Below are positions 8,245 to 18,004 of a stretch of DNA of 48,732 nt, one piece after another. Under the pieces are notes generated by a model, which saw only the letters and a program-made list of their open reading frames with translations, had not been told where the DNA came from and ran no database searches. Within the stretch, counting starts at the first letter, position 1. The number at the start of each line of letters is the position of its first letter. Position numbers and translations under genes: made by a program. Source of the DNA: Bradyrhizobium sp. GTDB taxonomy: Bacteria > Pseudomonadota > Alphaproteobacteria > Rhizobiales > Xanthobacteraceae. The DNA lies in NCBI RefSeq assembly GCF_017881085.1, contig NZ_JADGRI010000004.1, forward strand, positions 1 through 48,732, in the 5' to 3' direction.

Positions 8245-9078
8245 ATGGGGCGCAATCGCTCGCGAGAGCCGGTCGCTGTAGGTCTTGAGCCCTTGGAATC
8301 CCAGCCAGAATTGCCGCCAGACCTCGCGCCGGAACCCCCGCGCGAACCGATCCTGACGCTGCCCGGTGCGTTGACCGCCTACATCCTGCTGCTGGCGGTG
8401 ATCCATTTGCGGGTGCTGCTGCCGCCGGAATGGGAAAACTGGACCATCGACGTGTTCGGCTTCATCCCGAAACGCTACGATTCGACGTTGCTGGCGATCG
8501 ATTTTCCCGGCGGCGCCGGCGCCAAGGTCTGGACCTTCGTGACCTATTCGCTGCTGCACGCCAATCTCAGCCATATCGGATTCAACGTGCTGTGGCTGTT
8601 GCCGTTCGGCAGCGCGCTGGCGCGCCGCTTCGGCGCGGTCAGGTTTTTCCTGTTCATGGCGGTGACCGCGGCCGCCGGCGCGCTGGCGCATCTCGTCACC
8701 CATGAGCACGCGGTGGCGCCGATGATCGGCGCTTCGGCGTCGGTGTCCGGCACAATGGCAGCCGCGATCCGCTTTGCCTTCGTGCAGGGCAGCTTCCTGT
8801 CGTTCAGCCGCGGCGACGCCGATGCCGCGGCCAAGGTGCCCGCGCTTTCGCTGTCGCGTGCGCTGCGCAATCCGCGCGTGCTCGGTTTTCTCGGGGTCTG
8901 GTTCGGCGTCAACATCATCTTCGGCGTCGGATCGATCGCGATCGGCAGCGATGGCGCGAGCGTCGCCTGGCAAGCGCATATCGGCGGATTTTTCGCCGGG
9001 CTCGTGTTGTTTTCGCTGTTCGATCCGGTGCCGCGCCCCGCCGCCGATGCTGCGCCTGCGTCATCGCGCGACGCATAA
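8245..9078 (+). CDS. Rhomboid family intramembrane serine protease
   Basis: A 277-residue membrane protein with six or more hydrophobic helices. Rhomboid landmarks are HANLSHIGFNVLWL near 105-118, the catalytic serine S164 in GASASVSG, and H245 in AWQAHIGGFFAGL. The usual GxSG has Ala for the last Gly. Rhomboids cleave single-pass membrane proteins inside the inner membrane. A proline/glutamate-rich cytoplasmic tail (residues 1-38) precedes the first helix. The ATG at 8245 has no good Shine-Dalgarno because a palindromic repeat directly abuts it; a leaderless or downstream start remains possible. Substrate is unknown. Confidence 0.88.
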   Translation: MGRNRSREPVAVGLEPLESQPELPPDLAPEPPREPILTLPGALTAYILLLAVIHLRVLLPPEWENWTIDVFGFIPKRYDSTLLAIDFPGGAGAKVWTFVTYSLLHANLSHIGFNVLWLLPFGSALARRFGAVRFFLFMAVTAAAGALAHLVTHEHAVAPMIGASASVSGTMAAAIRFAFVQGSFLSFSRGDADAAAKVPALSLSRALRNPRVLGFLGVWFGVNIIFGVGSIAIGSDGASVAWQAHIGGFFAGLVLFSLFDPVPRPAADAAPASSRDA

Positions 9079-9285
9079 CACACCGGCCGATCGTCGCTTG
9101 CGGCGCAACTCGATTTCATCCATCATCTGAAATGTCATGAGGCAAGGGCATAAGCCCGCCGGCGTGCTTATGCGCGTGCTTGCCGACCGCGCTGCAACAA
9201 AACCGGCGCCAAACTGTTGATTGAAGACTCAAGAGAATAACGATCGCGCTCGCTCGAGGGCGCGACCGGCTTCAGGGAGACGACA

Positions 9286-9714
9286 ATGACGGTACATGCA
9301 ATCCTCGATTCCAAAGGCCACCAGATTCAGGGCGTCGAGCCGGACGCCAAGCTCTCGGCTGCGATCAAGATTCTGGCGGAAAGGAAAATCGGCGCCGTGC
9401 TGGTGATGAGCAAGGCCCGGATCGAAGGCATCCTGTCGGAGCGCGACATCGTGCGCGTGCTCGGTGAACGCGGCGCCGGCGTGCTCGACGAGCCGGTCAG
9501 CGCGGTGATGACGCGCAAGGTCGTCAGTTGCAAGCCGGCCGATACCGTTGCCTCGATCATGGAAATGATGACGTTGGGCAAATTCAGGCATTTGCCGGTG
9601 GTCGAGGGCGAAAAGGTCGTCGGCCTGATCTCGATCGGCGACGTCGTCAAGTGGCGCGTCGGCGAATACGAGATGGAGCAGGAAGCGCTGCGCGACTACA
9701 TCAAGACCGCCTGA
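9286..9714 (+). CDS. CBS-pair domain protein
   Basis: A 142-residue soluble protein made of two CBS motifs (about residues 10-62 and 75-130; the second reads FRHLPVVEGEKVVGLISIGDVVKW). Such tandem CBS modules bind adenosine nucleotides and usually act as energy-sensing regulators. No catalytic domain is attached. A GGGAG site precedes the ATG at 9286. The stop is 19 bp from that of the convergent patatin gene. The regulated partner is unknown. Confidence 0.88.
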   Translation: MTVHAILDSKGHQIQGVEPDAKLSAAIKILAERKIGAVLVMSKARIEGILSERDIVRVLGERGAGVLDEPVSAVMTRKVVSCKPADTVASIMEMMTLGKFRHLPVVEGEKVVGLISIGDVVKWRVGEYEMEQEALRDYIKTA

Positions 9715-9733
9715 CCGCGGCGCGCAAGGCTGC

Positions 9734-10768
9734 TCACGGTTCTCTGTCGGCCACCGGCCCAGGCCGGCTCGAAGCGGGCGCGAGAATGTGGATCGCCTCC
9801 TGGATGGAGTCGATGGCGCGCTCGGCGGCGCGCGCGCCGAACGCGATCAGATCGTTGGCACGGTGGAAATCGAACCAGCCGATTTGACCAACCCGGGGCG
9901 ATATCAGGAGATCAGGCGGATCGCCGGCGAGGCGGGCGCGCGTGATGCGGTCCTGCATGATGTTAAAGGCGTCGACCATGACGCTGGAGATGCCCGGCCG
10001 TCCGCCGCCGCCGAAAAATTCGCGCTTCATGGTGCGCTCGGCCGAAAACAACTTGCCGAAGCCGCGTTTCGGCGGCGCCGGCTCGACCAGAGCCTCGGGG
10101 GTTTCCGCCGTGGCGCCATGGGAATAGATCGTCGTGGAATGGGTGAAGACATCACTGGAAAGGTTGGCGGCGATTACGATTTCCGCTCCCAGCGCCCGTG
10201 CGGCCGACACCGGCACCGGATTCACCAGCGCGCCGTCGACCAGCCAGCGGTCGCCGATCAGTACCGGCGAAAATATCCCGGGCAGCGCATAGGAGGCGCG
10301 CATTGCATCGACCATGCGGCCATGGGTCAGCCAGATTTCATGGCCGGTGCGAACTTCGGTGGCGACGGTGGCAAATTTCAGCGGCAAGTCCTCGATCAGG
10401 GTCGGGCCGATCGCGGCCTCCAGTTGTGCGGCAAGCTTGTCGCCGCCGATCAGGCCCGAGCCGTTGAGGCGGATATCGAGATAGCCGAGAATGTTGCGCG
10501 GCTGCAGGCTGCGCGCCCATTCCTCCAGCGTGTCGAGGTGACCTGCCGCATAGGCGCCGCCGACTACCGCGCCGATCGAGGTGCCGACCACGACGTTGGG
10601 AACGATGCCATGGGCGATCAGGGTTCGGACAATACCGATATGGGCGAATCCGCGCGCGGCGCCGCCGCCCAGCGCCAGCCCGATCACCGGCCGCCGGATG
10701 CTGCCAAGCCCTACCTTGTCGCGGCCTTCGGCGCCGTTTTGGCTGCGTCCGATCAAAATTTCCAGCAC
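9734..10768 (-). CDS. Patatin-like phospholipase (RssA-like)
   Basis: A 344-residue protein with the patatin catalytic set: the oxyanion loop GGGAARG (34-40), nucleophile S64 in GTSIGA, and dyad D178 in VDGALVNP. These enzymes hydrolyse acyl esters of lipids with a Ser-Asp dyad. No signal peptide is visible, which favours a cytoplasmic or membrane-peripheral enzyme. An AGGAG ribosome site lies 7 bp before the ATG at 10768. The C-terminal third (after about residue 230) is less conserved. It is convergent with the CBS gene; a functional link is not evident. Confidence 0.9.
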   Translation of the reverse strand: MLEILIGRSQNGAEGRDKVGLGSIRRPVIGLALGGGAARGFAHIGIVRTLIAHGIVPNVVVGTSIGAVVGGAYAAGHLDTLEEWARSLQPRNILGYLDIRLNGSGLIGGDKLAAQLEAAIGPTLIEDLPLKFATVATEVRTGHEIWLTHGRMVDAMRASYALPGIFSPVLIGDRWLVDGALVNPVPVSAARALGAEIVIAANLSSDVFTHSTTIYSHGATAETPEALVEPAPPKRGFGKLFSAERTMKREFFGGGGRPGISSVMVDAFNIMQDRITRARLAGDPPDLLISPRVGQIGWFDFHRANDLIAFGARAAERAIDSIQEAIHILAPASSRPGPVADREP

Positions 10769-10988
10769 ATGGTATCTCCTGGGGCGCGAGGCTAATCGCT
10801 ATAGTTTGGCCCCGCCACTTTGTATCACAAGCATGGTTTATGCCGTGCTTTCGGGTGGGCCAGGCAGGTATTGTGATGGGATCGCGGACTTTTGAATAAT
10901 ACCCCGGCCTTGCCGGCGGTTCCCGGCCCGTGATCCAACGGGGCCTGCAGGCTTGAATTTGCCGCGTTTTCAGTGAAAAGCATGCTTC

Positions 10989-12053
10989 ATGACTTCAGGG
11001 GGTAATGGCATTGATCGATCCCGGCCGGGCGGACGCCGGCTGCCGGCGCTTGCGCTCGCCGGCCTCCTGATTTCATTCGCCGCGCCGGCCAACGCCCAGA
11101 TGTTCAGCGATCGCCCGCCGCCGGTGCCTCCGGCCGCGGTTCCGGAGCCCTCGGGGCCTGCGATGAATCTGGCTCCGCCCTCCGGTCCCGCGTCGATTCC
11201 AAGCCTGCCCGCGCCACTGACGCAACCATCCATGACGCAGCCTTCCATAGTCGCTGTGCCGCCCGTGGTCGCGCCGCAGGGTGCGGCGGCGCCCGGCCAG
11301 GCATTGCTGTCGCTGACGGCGCGTTACGGCAAGGACCTGCCGGTCATCGGCAACGGACTGGTGTGGCGGGTGTTTGCGGACAAGCCCGACGAGACCGGCA
11401 CCTTCAAGATGATCCGCGAGGATCGCGGCGCCACGCCCAATATCGTGCTGCCGCCGGGCGGATATGTGGTTCATGTCGCGTTCGGACTGGTCAGTGCGGT
11501 TCGCTCGGTGACGCTGAAGGCCGAGACCGACCGCGAATCCTTCCTGCTGCCGGCGGGCGGCCTTCGCATCGAAGGCCGCGTCGGCACCAGCAAGATCCCG
11601 CAGAACCAGATATCGTTCGCGATCTACAAGGGCAGCCAGTTCGAAGTCGGCGAGCGCGCTTCGCTGGTGCCGAACGTGTCTGCCGGCGACGTCGTGCTGG
11701 TGCCGGAGGGGACCTACTACATCGTTTCGAACTACGGCGACGCCAATTCCGTGGTGCGCTCGGATATCCGCGTTCAGGCCGGCAAGCTGACCGACGTCAC
11801 CATCACCCATCGCGCCGCGGTCATCACGCTGAAGCTGGTGAGCGATACCGGCGGCGAGGCGCTGGCGAACACCGCCTGGTCGGTGATCACGCCGGGCGGC
11901 GACGTCATCAAGGAATCGATCGGCGCATTTCCCCGCGTGATCCTGGCCGAGGGCGAGTATCGCGCCATCGCCAAGAACGAGGGCAAGGTGTACGAACGTC
12001 CGTTCAACGTCGTCAACGGCGTCGACGGCGAGGTTGAGGTCGTCGCGCATTAG
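10989..12053 (+). CDS. Secreted protein with three beta-type repeats
   Basis: A 354-residue protein I cannot name. A signal peptide ends near residue 36 (FAAPANA-QM). A proline-rich linker spans about 40-105, followed by three diverged repeats of about 80 residues (106-190, 191-275, 276-354). Each carries the pattern V(L/I)xxxGxYxxxxxxG...R followed by a short strand (LPPGGYVVHV, VPEGTYYIVS, LAEGEYRAIA), suggesting tandem beta-sandwich modules in the periplasm or at the surface. No catalytic motif is visible. The gene stands alone. The start at 10989 lacks an obvious ribosome site and could be further downstream. Confidence 0.75.
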   Translation: MTSGGNGIDRSRPGGRRLPALALAGLLISFAAPANAQMFSDRPPPVPPAAVPEPSGPAMNLAPPSGPASIPSLPAPLTQPSMTQPSIVAVPPVVAPQGAAAPGQALLSLTARYGKDLPVIGNGLVWRVFADKPDETGTFKMIREDRGATPNIVLPPGGYVVHVAFGLVSAVRSVTLKAETDRESFLLPAGGLRIEGRVGTSKIPQNQISFAIYKGSQFEVGERASLVPNVSAGDVVLVPEGTYYIVSNYGDANSVVRSDIRVQAGKLTDVTITHRAAVITLKLVSDTGGEALANTAWSVITPGGDVIKESIGAFPRVILAEGEYRAIAKNEGKVYERPFNVVNGVDGEVEVVAH

Positions 12054-12222
12054 CTTGGAATATTAGACGACTGTCATAGTCGCTAACGCGCACTAACCAT
12101 CGGGCGACTTAAAACTGTCACAATCCGCGGTTTGCCGATACCGCCCCGCAATCTTTACAACGCTTTAAGCCGCTGCATCGCATTGGATGCTACGGACTGA
12201 ACGTTTGCGCTGCGGGGAAAGC

Positions 12223-14694
12223 ATGATTGCTGCCAAGAAACCATCCGGCAAATTCAACACTGAAATGTTCGACGACGTTCCCGTCCTGCGGCGCAAATGG
12301 CAAGCGGCACTCCGGCCCGGCGAACGGTTGCCGCGCTATGAAGATGTGATGCTGGGCAGCCTCGGGCGGCTGGCGGATCATATCGTCCTGCTCTGGCACA
12401 ACAACGACACCCTCGAAGTATCGCGCAGCGGCCGCTATATCCAGAAATGGCTGAACGACGAGCGGTGGGACATTCCCCTGAGCGCGCTGTCGCCGGATTG
12501 CGCCACCGCGCTCAGCGAAGCCGCCGTCAACGCGATACGCAATGGCCGTCCCTGTCTCGCGGTCGCGCATTGCGTCCGCGACGGCCTGGTCCAGACCTAC
12601 GATATCCTGGCGCTGCCGACGTCGTCGCGGTGGGGCAGCACGCTGATCGGAATCTATGTCAACGAGCGGGCCCCGCAGTACAATCTGCTGGATGCGATCT
12701 TCTCCACCACCGATGAGGGCGTGCTGTCGCTTGCGACGATTCGAGATTCCGCCGGCCAGCCGTTCGATTTCCAGATCGTCCACCTCAATCAGGGCGCCTC
12801 AAGGCTGTTGAAACTGCCGTCAACGGACTTGCAGTGGCGCCGGCTCAGCGCCGGCGGCAATCTGCTTTGCTCGCCCGAAGTGATCGAGCGATTGCTCGGC
12901 GTCGTCAGGAGCGGCGACCGCGATCAATTCGAAATCGACAGCGATCAGCGCAACCTGAAGCTCGGCGCGACCGCCTTCGGCGACATTCTCTCGCTGACGA
13001 TTTCGGATGTGACGGCGCTGAAGCGCCGCGAAGCCTCGTTTCGCCTGTTGTTCGACAACAACCCGATGCCGATGTGGGTGTTCGATGCCGAAACCACCGG
13101 CTTCCTCAGCGTCAACGACGCGGCGGTGCAGCACTACGGCTACAGCCGGGACACCTTTCTGCGCATGAAGCTTCGGGAGATCTGGCCGGAGGACGAATGG
13201 GTCAGCCATAGCGAGGCCCTGCAGCAGGCCGGCGAGACCTTTCATTCCGGGCGCAACTGGGGGCATCTCAAGGCTGACGGCAGCGAAATTCAGGTGCTGA
13301 CGTTTGGGCGGCGCGTCAGCTTCGAGGGCCGCGACGGCTATCTGGTCGCGGTGGTCGACATCACCGAACGCCGCAAGGCCGAGGCGCGGATCGCCTTTAT
13401 GGCGCATCATGACGGTCTGACCAACCTGCCGAACCGCGAACTCTATCAGGATCGGCTTCGCGAGGCGCTGGAGCGAGGCCAGAGCGGAAACAAGCGCGTG
13501 GCGGTGCTCTGTGTCGACCTCGATCTGTTCAAGAACGTAAACGATTCCTTCGGCCATCCGATCGGCGATCGTCTCCTGAGGCTGGTGGCCGATCGGCTGC
13601 GGTCGCAGGTTCGCGGCAACAATCTGGTCGCCCGCCTGGGCGGCGACGAGTTCGCGGTGATCCTTGCTTCCGATGTCTCCCCGAACGAGGCCAGCGATTT
13701 TGCATCCCGCCTGATCAAGCTCCTGAGCGCCTGCTACGCGATCGACGGCATCGAGGTCGTGATCGGCGCCAGCATCGGGATTGCGCTTTCGCCCGGCGAT
13801 GGCGAAACCACCGAGGAACTGATGCGCAACGCCGATATGGCGCTGTACCGGGCGAAGTCGGACGGCGGAGGCGTTCACCGCTTCTTCGAGCGCGAGATGG
13901 ACCGCCAGGCGCAGAAGCGCCGCGACATGGAGCTCGATCTGCGCCGCGCTTTCGCCAATCGCGAATTCGAGCTGCATTATCAGCCGCTGGTGGACATCGT
14001 CGCCGACCGGATATCGGGCTTTGAATCGCTGCTGCGCTGGCGCCATCCCGAGAAGGGCATGATCTCGCCGGCGGACTTCATCCCTGTCGCCGAGGACATC
14101 GGGTTGATCGTCTCGCTCGGCGAATGGGTGCTGCGCGAAGCCTGCGCCGAGGCGGTGAAGTGGCCCGCGGAGATCAAGATCGCCGTCAACCTGTCGCCGG
14201 TGCAGTTTCGCAGCCGCAACCTGGTTCAGGTCGTGGTCTCGGCGCTGGCGAATTCCGGATTGTCGCCGAAGCGGCTCGAGCTCGAGATCACCGAATCGCT
14301 GTTCCTGGCGGAAACCGAGGCCAATCTCGCGATCCTGCATCAGTTGCGCGAACTCGGCATCAGCATTTCGATGGACGATTTCGGCACTGGATATTCCAGC
14401 CTCAGCTATCTCCGGAGCTTTCCGTTCGACAAGATCAAGATCGATCGCTCGTTCGTGAAGGATCTGGCGGAGCGCCCCGATTGCGTCGCGATCGTGCGGG
14501 CGATCTCCGGCCTTGGCCGCAGCCTCAACATCACCACCACGGCTGAAGGCGTCGAAACCGAGGACCAGCTCGCCTGGCTGCGCGCCGAAGGCTGCGACGA
14601 GGTGCAGGGCTTTCTGTTTAGCGCGGCGAAACCCGCGGCCGAAATCGAAACGCTGCTGTCGCGGTTTGGCGCGCGGGCATCGAGGGCGGCGTGA
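12223..14694 (+). CDS. PAS-GGDEF-EAL bifunctional c-di-GMP protein
   Basis: An 823-residue cytoplasmic signalling protein. A PAS_5-like N-terminus (about 10-130) and two further PAS regions (to about 395) lead into a diguanylate cyclase domain with intact GGDEF at about 473-477. An EAL domain follows, in which EAL reads ESL (FESLLRW); the DDFGTGYSS loop and ELEITES are kept. Both synthesis and breakdown of c-di-GMP are therefore possible. The ATG at 12223 is preferred over one 36 bp upstream because GGGGAAAGC precedes it. No membrane segment is seen. The ligand sensed by the PAS domains is unknown. Confidence 0.93.
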   Translation: MIAAKKPSGKFNTEMFDDVPVLRRKWQAALRPGERLPRYEDVMLGSLGRLADHIVLLWHNNDTLEVSRSGRYIQKWLNDERWDIPLSALSPDCATALSEAAVNAIRNGRPCLAVAHCVRDGLVQTYDILALPTSSRWGSTLIGIYVNERAPQYNLLDAIFSTTDEGVLSLATIRDSAGQPFDFQIVHLNQGASRLLKLPSTDLQWRRLSAGGNLLCSPEVIERLLGVVRSGDRDQFEIDSDQRNLKLGATAFGDILSLTISDVTALKRREASFRLLFDNNPMPMWVFDAETTGFLSVNDAAVQHYGYSRDTFLRMKLREIWPEDEWVSHSEALQQAGETFHSGRNWGHLKADGSEIQVLTFGRRVSFEGRDGYLVAVVDITERRKAEARIAFMAHHDGLTNLPNRELYQDRLREALERGQSGNKRVAVLCVDLDLFKNVNDSFGHPIGDRLLRLVADRLRSQVRGNNLVARLGGDEFAVILASDVSPNEASDFASRLIKLLSACYAIDGIEVVIGASIGIALSPGDGETTEELMRNADMALYRAKSDGGGVHRFFEREMDRQAQKRRDMELDLRRAFANREFELHYQPLVDIVADRISGFESLLRWRHPEKGMISPADFIPVAEDIGLIVSLGEWVLREACAEAVKWPAEIKIAVNLSPVQFRSRNLVQVVVSALANSGLSPKRLELEITESLFLAETEANLAILHQLRELGISISMDDFGTGYSSLSYLRSFPFDKIKIDRSFVKDLAERPDCVAIVRAISGLGRSLNITTTAEGVETEDQLAWLRAEGCDEVQGFLFSAAKPAAEIETLLSRFGARASRAA

Positions 14695-14700
14695 GGAACT

Positions 14701-14795
14701 TTGTCATTGCCGGGCTTGACCCGGCAATCGATCTCACTTGAAACCATCTTGTGAAGAGTGATGGATGCCCGGATCTAGTCATCCGGGCATGACGA
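14701..14795. repeat. Two-hairpin intergenic repeat
   Basis: Two perfect hairpins, TTGCCGGG-cttga-CCCGGCAA (14707-14727) and ATGCCCGGAT-ctagtc-ATCCGGGCAT (14765-14790), are flanked by gtcat and atgac ends. The layout is that of the abundant palindromic intergenic repeats of Bradyrhizobium. It separates two convergent genes and could act as a bidirectional terminator. Confidence 0.7.
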
Positions 14796-14799
14796 TTCT

Positions 14800-15378
14800 T
14801 CAAAACCGCGTCACGATATCCGACAGCGCCGGGCGGGGACGGTCCTCGCTCGGCTTCGACGGCGTGCCGATATGGATCAGGCCAGCGAGCTTTTCGTCCG
14901 CCTTCAATCCGAGTCCGTCGAGCACGTCGCGATCGAACGCGAACCAGCCGGTCAGCCAGCAGGCGCCGTAGCCGAGGGCGGTCGCCGCCGTGACGATGTT
15001 CATCGAGCTCGCTCCCGCCGACAACTCCTGCTCCCACGGTGGCACCTTGGGATGCGGTTTTGTGAAACTGACCACGCCGATCACCAGCGGCGCGTCGGTG
15101 AGCCGGTGCTTCTCGACATCGATTTCGGCAGGCGTCGCGTTGGGCTTCTTCCGTCCGAACACGTTTGCGATCACTTCGCCGGCGCGAACGCGCGCGTCGC
15201 CCTCGAAAATGATGAAGCGCCAGGGCGCGAGCTTGCCGTGATCGGGTACCCGCGCGCCGATCGTCAGGATGGTCTCGAGTTCGGCGGGCGAGGGGCCGGG
15301 GCCGGTCATCTCGCGCGGTTTGATGGAGCGGCGGGTTTTCAGCAGGTTGATGGCATCGGGCACGGCAGTCTCTTTCAT
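14800..15378 (-). CDS. Nitroreductase family protein (YdjA-like)
   Basis: A 192-residue FMN-dependent nitroreductase-fold protein. The opening NLLKTRRSIKPREM, the ARVPDHGKLAPWRFIIF block (residues about 40-57) and the late GYGACWLTGW are typical of the small YdjA-type branch. The family reduces nitro compounds or quinones with NAD(P)H as a dimer in the cytoplasm; the physiological substrate is unknown. The frame opens at 15438, but the ATG at 15378 (MKETAVPDAINLLK) matches the usual N-terminus. Neither candidate start has a strong ribosome site. It lies downstream of thrS on the same strand but 128 bp from the small gene in between. Confidence 0.88.
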   Translation of the reverse strand: MKETAVPDAINLLKTRRSIKPREMTGPGPSPAELETILTIGARVPDHGKLAPWRFIIFEGDARVRAGEVIANVFGRKKPNATPAEIDVEKHRLTDAPLVIGVVSFTKPHPKVPPWEQELSAGASSMNIVTAATALGYGACWLTGWFAFDRDVLDGLGLKADEKLAGLIHIGTPSKPSEDRPRPALSDIVTRF

Positions 15379-15505
15379 GAATGACTTGGCAATCGAATAG
15401 CATTCGATGTTGCCGCCCACGAGGCCGTCAAGCGGCATTTAGAGCGATTGAAAGAACGGAAGCTTACCCGAGACGCCGTTGGCGACCGCTGATGGCGGAC
15501 CCGGA

Positions 15506-15727
15506 CTATTCTGGTCGCGCCTTGACGGGCATCTTTGCCGCCCGCTCCAGCAGGTCCTTCCCGAGATCTTCCAGAATCTCCCGCGTCGCCAGGAAAAGGC
15601 TGTGGCCCTGATCGGTTTCGATGGCCAGCGCCACCACGGCCGGCTGGTTGGGATCCGGGATCAACTGGTAAGCCCGGATCGGGTAGGCCGGCAGTTCCTG
15701 TTCGTCGGTCGTCGGTTCTCGGGCCAT
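15506..15727 (-). CDS. Small conserved protein coupled to thrS
   Basis: A 73-residue acidic cytoplasmic protein I do not recognise by function. It is predicted mixed alpha/beta (YQLIPDPNQPAVVALAIETDQG, then a helix LATREILEDLGKDLLERAAK). Its ATG shares one base with the thrS stop (TGATG), so it is almost certainly translated by coupling with thrS. That arrangement, and the even codon use, argue that it is real. No motif suggests an aminoacylation role; it may simply be co-expressed. Confidence 0.7.
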   Translation of the reverse strand: MAREPTTDEQELPAYPIRAYQLIPDPNQPAVVALAIETDQGHSLFLATREILEDLGKDLLERAAKMPVKARPE

Positions 15728-17751
15728 CAGGTTTCCAGCTTCGCCCGCTTCACGTCCGGCGGCGTGGCCTCTTCGACCAGCGCGGCGATCGCCTCGTCGG
15801 TCGGCATCACCGTTTGGCCCTCGCTGCCGAGCCTGCGGATCGAAACCGAATGGGTCTCGGCTTCCTTCTTGCCGACCACCAGCAGCGCCGGGATCTTCGC
15901 CAGCGAGTGCTCGCGGACCTTGTAGTTGATCTTCTCGTTGCGCAGGTCGATCTCGACGCGCAGGCCGGCGCGCCGCGCCGCGGCCGCGACGACCTTGGCG
16001 TATTCGTCGCCTTCCGAGGTGATGGTGGTGACCACGGCCTGGATCGGCGCCAGCCAGAGCGGGAAGTTACCCGCATAATGTTCGATCAGGATGCCGATGA
16101 AACGCTCGATCGAGCCGCAGATCGCGCGGTGCACCATGACCGGCGTCTTCTTCGAGCCGTCGGCATCGATGTAGAACGCGCCGAACCGTTCCGGCAGGTT
16201 GAAGTCGACCTGCGTGGTGCCGCATTGCCAATCGCGGCCGATGGCATCCCGCAGCACATATTCGAATTTCGGACCGTAAAACGCGCCTTCGCCGGGATTG
16301 ATCGCGGTCTTGATGCGCTGATTGTGGCTCTTCGCCTCGATCTCCCCGAGCACCGTCGCCATCACGCGTTCGGCATGGTCCCACATCTCGTCGGTGCCGA
16401 CGCGCTTCTCCGGCCGGGTCGAGAGTTTTACCGTGAGTTCGCCCTCGAAGCCGAAATCGGTGTAGGTCGACAAAATCAGATCGTTGATCTTCAGACACTC
16501 ATCGGCGAGCTGTTGTTCCGTGCAGAACACGTGGGCGTCGTCCTGGGTGAAGCCGCGCACCCGCATCAGGCCGTGCATCGCGCCCGACGGCTCGTAGCGG
16601 TGCACCACGCCGAATTCCGCCAGACGCAAGGGCAGATCGCGGTAGCTCTTCAGCCCGTGCTTGAAGATCTGCACATGGCCGGGACAGTTCATCGGCTTCA
16701 ACGCAAACCAGCGCTTGTCCTCGGCCTCGTCGCCGGCGGATTGCGCGGCGAACATGTTCTCGCGATACCAGTCCCAATGGCCGGAGGTTTCCCACAGCAC
16801 CTTGTCGAGGATCTGCGGCGCGTTGACCTCGCTGTAATCACCGGTGAGGCGGCGGCGCATATAGGCGACCAGGGCCTGAAAAATCGTCCAGCCCTTGGCG
16901 TGCCAAAACACCACGCCGGGACCTTCTTCCTGGAAGTGAAACAGGTCGAGCTCGCGGCCCAGCTTGCGGTGGTCGCGCTTCTCGGCTTCCTCGATCTGCT
17001 TCAAGTAGGCGTCGAGGTGTTCCTGCTTCGCAAACGCCGTGCCGTAGATGCGCGTCAGCATCGGGTTGTTGCTGTCGCCCCGCCAATAGGCGCCGGCCAC
17101 TTTCATCAGCTTGAACGCGTTGCCGATCTTGCCGGTCGACGTCATATGCGGGCCGCGGCAGAGGTCGAACCAGTCACCCTGCTTGTAGATCTTGATGGTC
17201 TGGTCGGCGGGAATTGCGTCGACCAGCTCGACCTTGAACATCTCGCCGTTGTCGCGGAACACCTGTTTGGTCTGTTCGCGGTCCCAGATTTCCTTGGTGA
17301 AGGGTCTGTCGCGCGCGATGATCTCGCGCATCTTCTTTTCGATCGCCGAAAAATCTTCCGGGGTGAACGGCTCGTTGCGGAAGAAGTCGTAATAGAAGCC
17401 GTTTTCGATCACGGGACCGATGGTCACCTGCGTGCCCGGCCACAGCGACTGCACCGCTTCGGCCAGCACATGGGCGGCGTCGTGCCGGATCAGTTCCAGC
17501 GCGCGGGCGTCGTCGCGCGCGATGAATTCGATTCTGGCGTCATGCTCGATCGGGTCGGCAAGATCGACCACCGCGCCGTCGAGGGCCATCGCCACCGTGC
17601 GCTTGGCCAGCGACGGCGAAATGCCCTTGGCGATGTCGAGGCCGGTGGTGTTCTTCGGGAATTCGCGGGTCGCGCCGTCGGGGAAGGTGAGGGCGATTTT
17701 GGTGGATTCGACCGGTTTGAGATTCGTCAGGCTGTACTTGAAGTCGGTCAT
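15727..17751 (-). CDS. thrS: Threonyl-tRNA synthetase
   Basis: A 674-residue class II aminoacyl-tRNA synthetase, full length. The domain order is TGS (about 18-78), an editing domain with H90xxxH94 ([12 protein letters not shown]), and a catalytic core with the zinc-binding MNCPGH and QDDAHVFC motifs. Motif 3 ([23 protein letters not shown]) and the C-terminal anticodon-binding domain (about 570-674) follow. It charges tRNA-Thr and edits Ser-tRNA-Thr in the cytoplasm. An AGGAG site precedes the ATG at 17751. The 250-bp divergent region upstream shows no leader element I can recognise. Confidence 0.98.
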   Translation of the reverse strand: MTDFKYSLTNLKPVESTKIALTFPDGATREFPKNTTGLDIAKGISPSLAKRTVAMALDGAVVDLADPIEHDARIEFIARDDARALELIRHDAAHVLAEAVQSLWPGTQVTIGPVIENGFYYDFFRNEPFTPEDFSAIEKKMREIIARDRPFTKEIWDREQTKQVFRDNGEMFKVELVDAIPADQTIKIYKQGDWFDLCRGPHMTSTGKIGNAFKLMKVAGAYWRGDSNNPMLTRIYGTAFAKQEHLDAYLKQIEEAEKRDHRKLGRELDLFHFQEEGPGVVFWHAKGWTIFQALVAYMRRRLTGDYSEVNAPQILDKVLWETSGHWDWYRENMFAAQSAGDEAEDKRWFALKPMNCPGHVQIFKHGLKSYRDLPLRLAEFGVVHRYEPSGAMHGLMRVRGFTQDDAHVFCTEQQLADECLKINDLILSTYTDFGFEGELTVKLSTRPEKRVGTDEMWDHAERVMATVLGEIEAKSHNQRIKTAINPGEGAFYGPKFEYVLRDAIGRDWQCGTTQVDFNLPERFGAFYIDADGSKKTPVMVHRAICGSIERFIGILIEHYAGNFPLWLAPIQAVVTTITSEGDEYAKVVAAAARRAGLRVEIDLRNEKINYKVREHSLAKIPALLVVGKKEAETHSVSIRRLGSEGQTVMPTDEAIAALVEEATPPDVKRAKLET

Positions 17752-18004
17752 GGCGGTCTCCTGTGGCTCACTCCTGCGAACGAGCGCAGGTAAGCGGGAT
17801 GCAGCGGTATAGCAGGCGATTCGGCTCCTGCAACCGGCAAAACGGGTGGATTCGAAGGCTTGAATGCGCCCCGGCGGACCGGGCCGCGGCCAATAATTCC
17901 CCCCGCGGCCTTGAACGTCCCATCCGCCTCACGCCACCAAGCTGGACGAACCGCCGGGCGCACGCCGCCACGGCCGCAACACGTCACGCGAGAGGCCAAT
18001 CGAC

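Noticed and set aside
12820..14340. 506-residue antisense frame in the PAS-GGDEF-EAL gene
   Set aside because: No ribosome site or domain; the plus strand carries unmistakable GGDEF and EAL motifs.
15535..17793. 752-residue plus-strand frame across thrS
   Set aside because: It is the long mirror frame of thrS; composition is Arg/Asp/Leu-skewed and motif-free.
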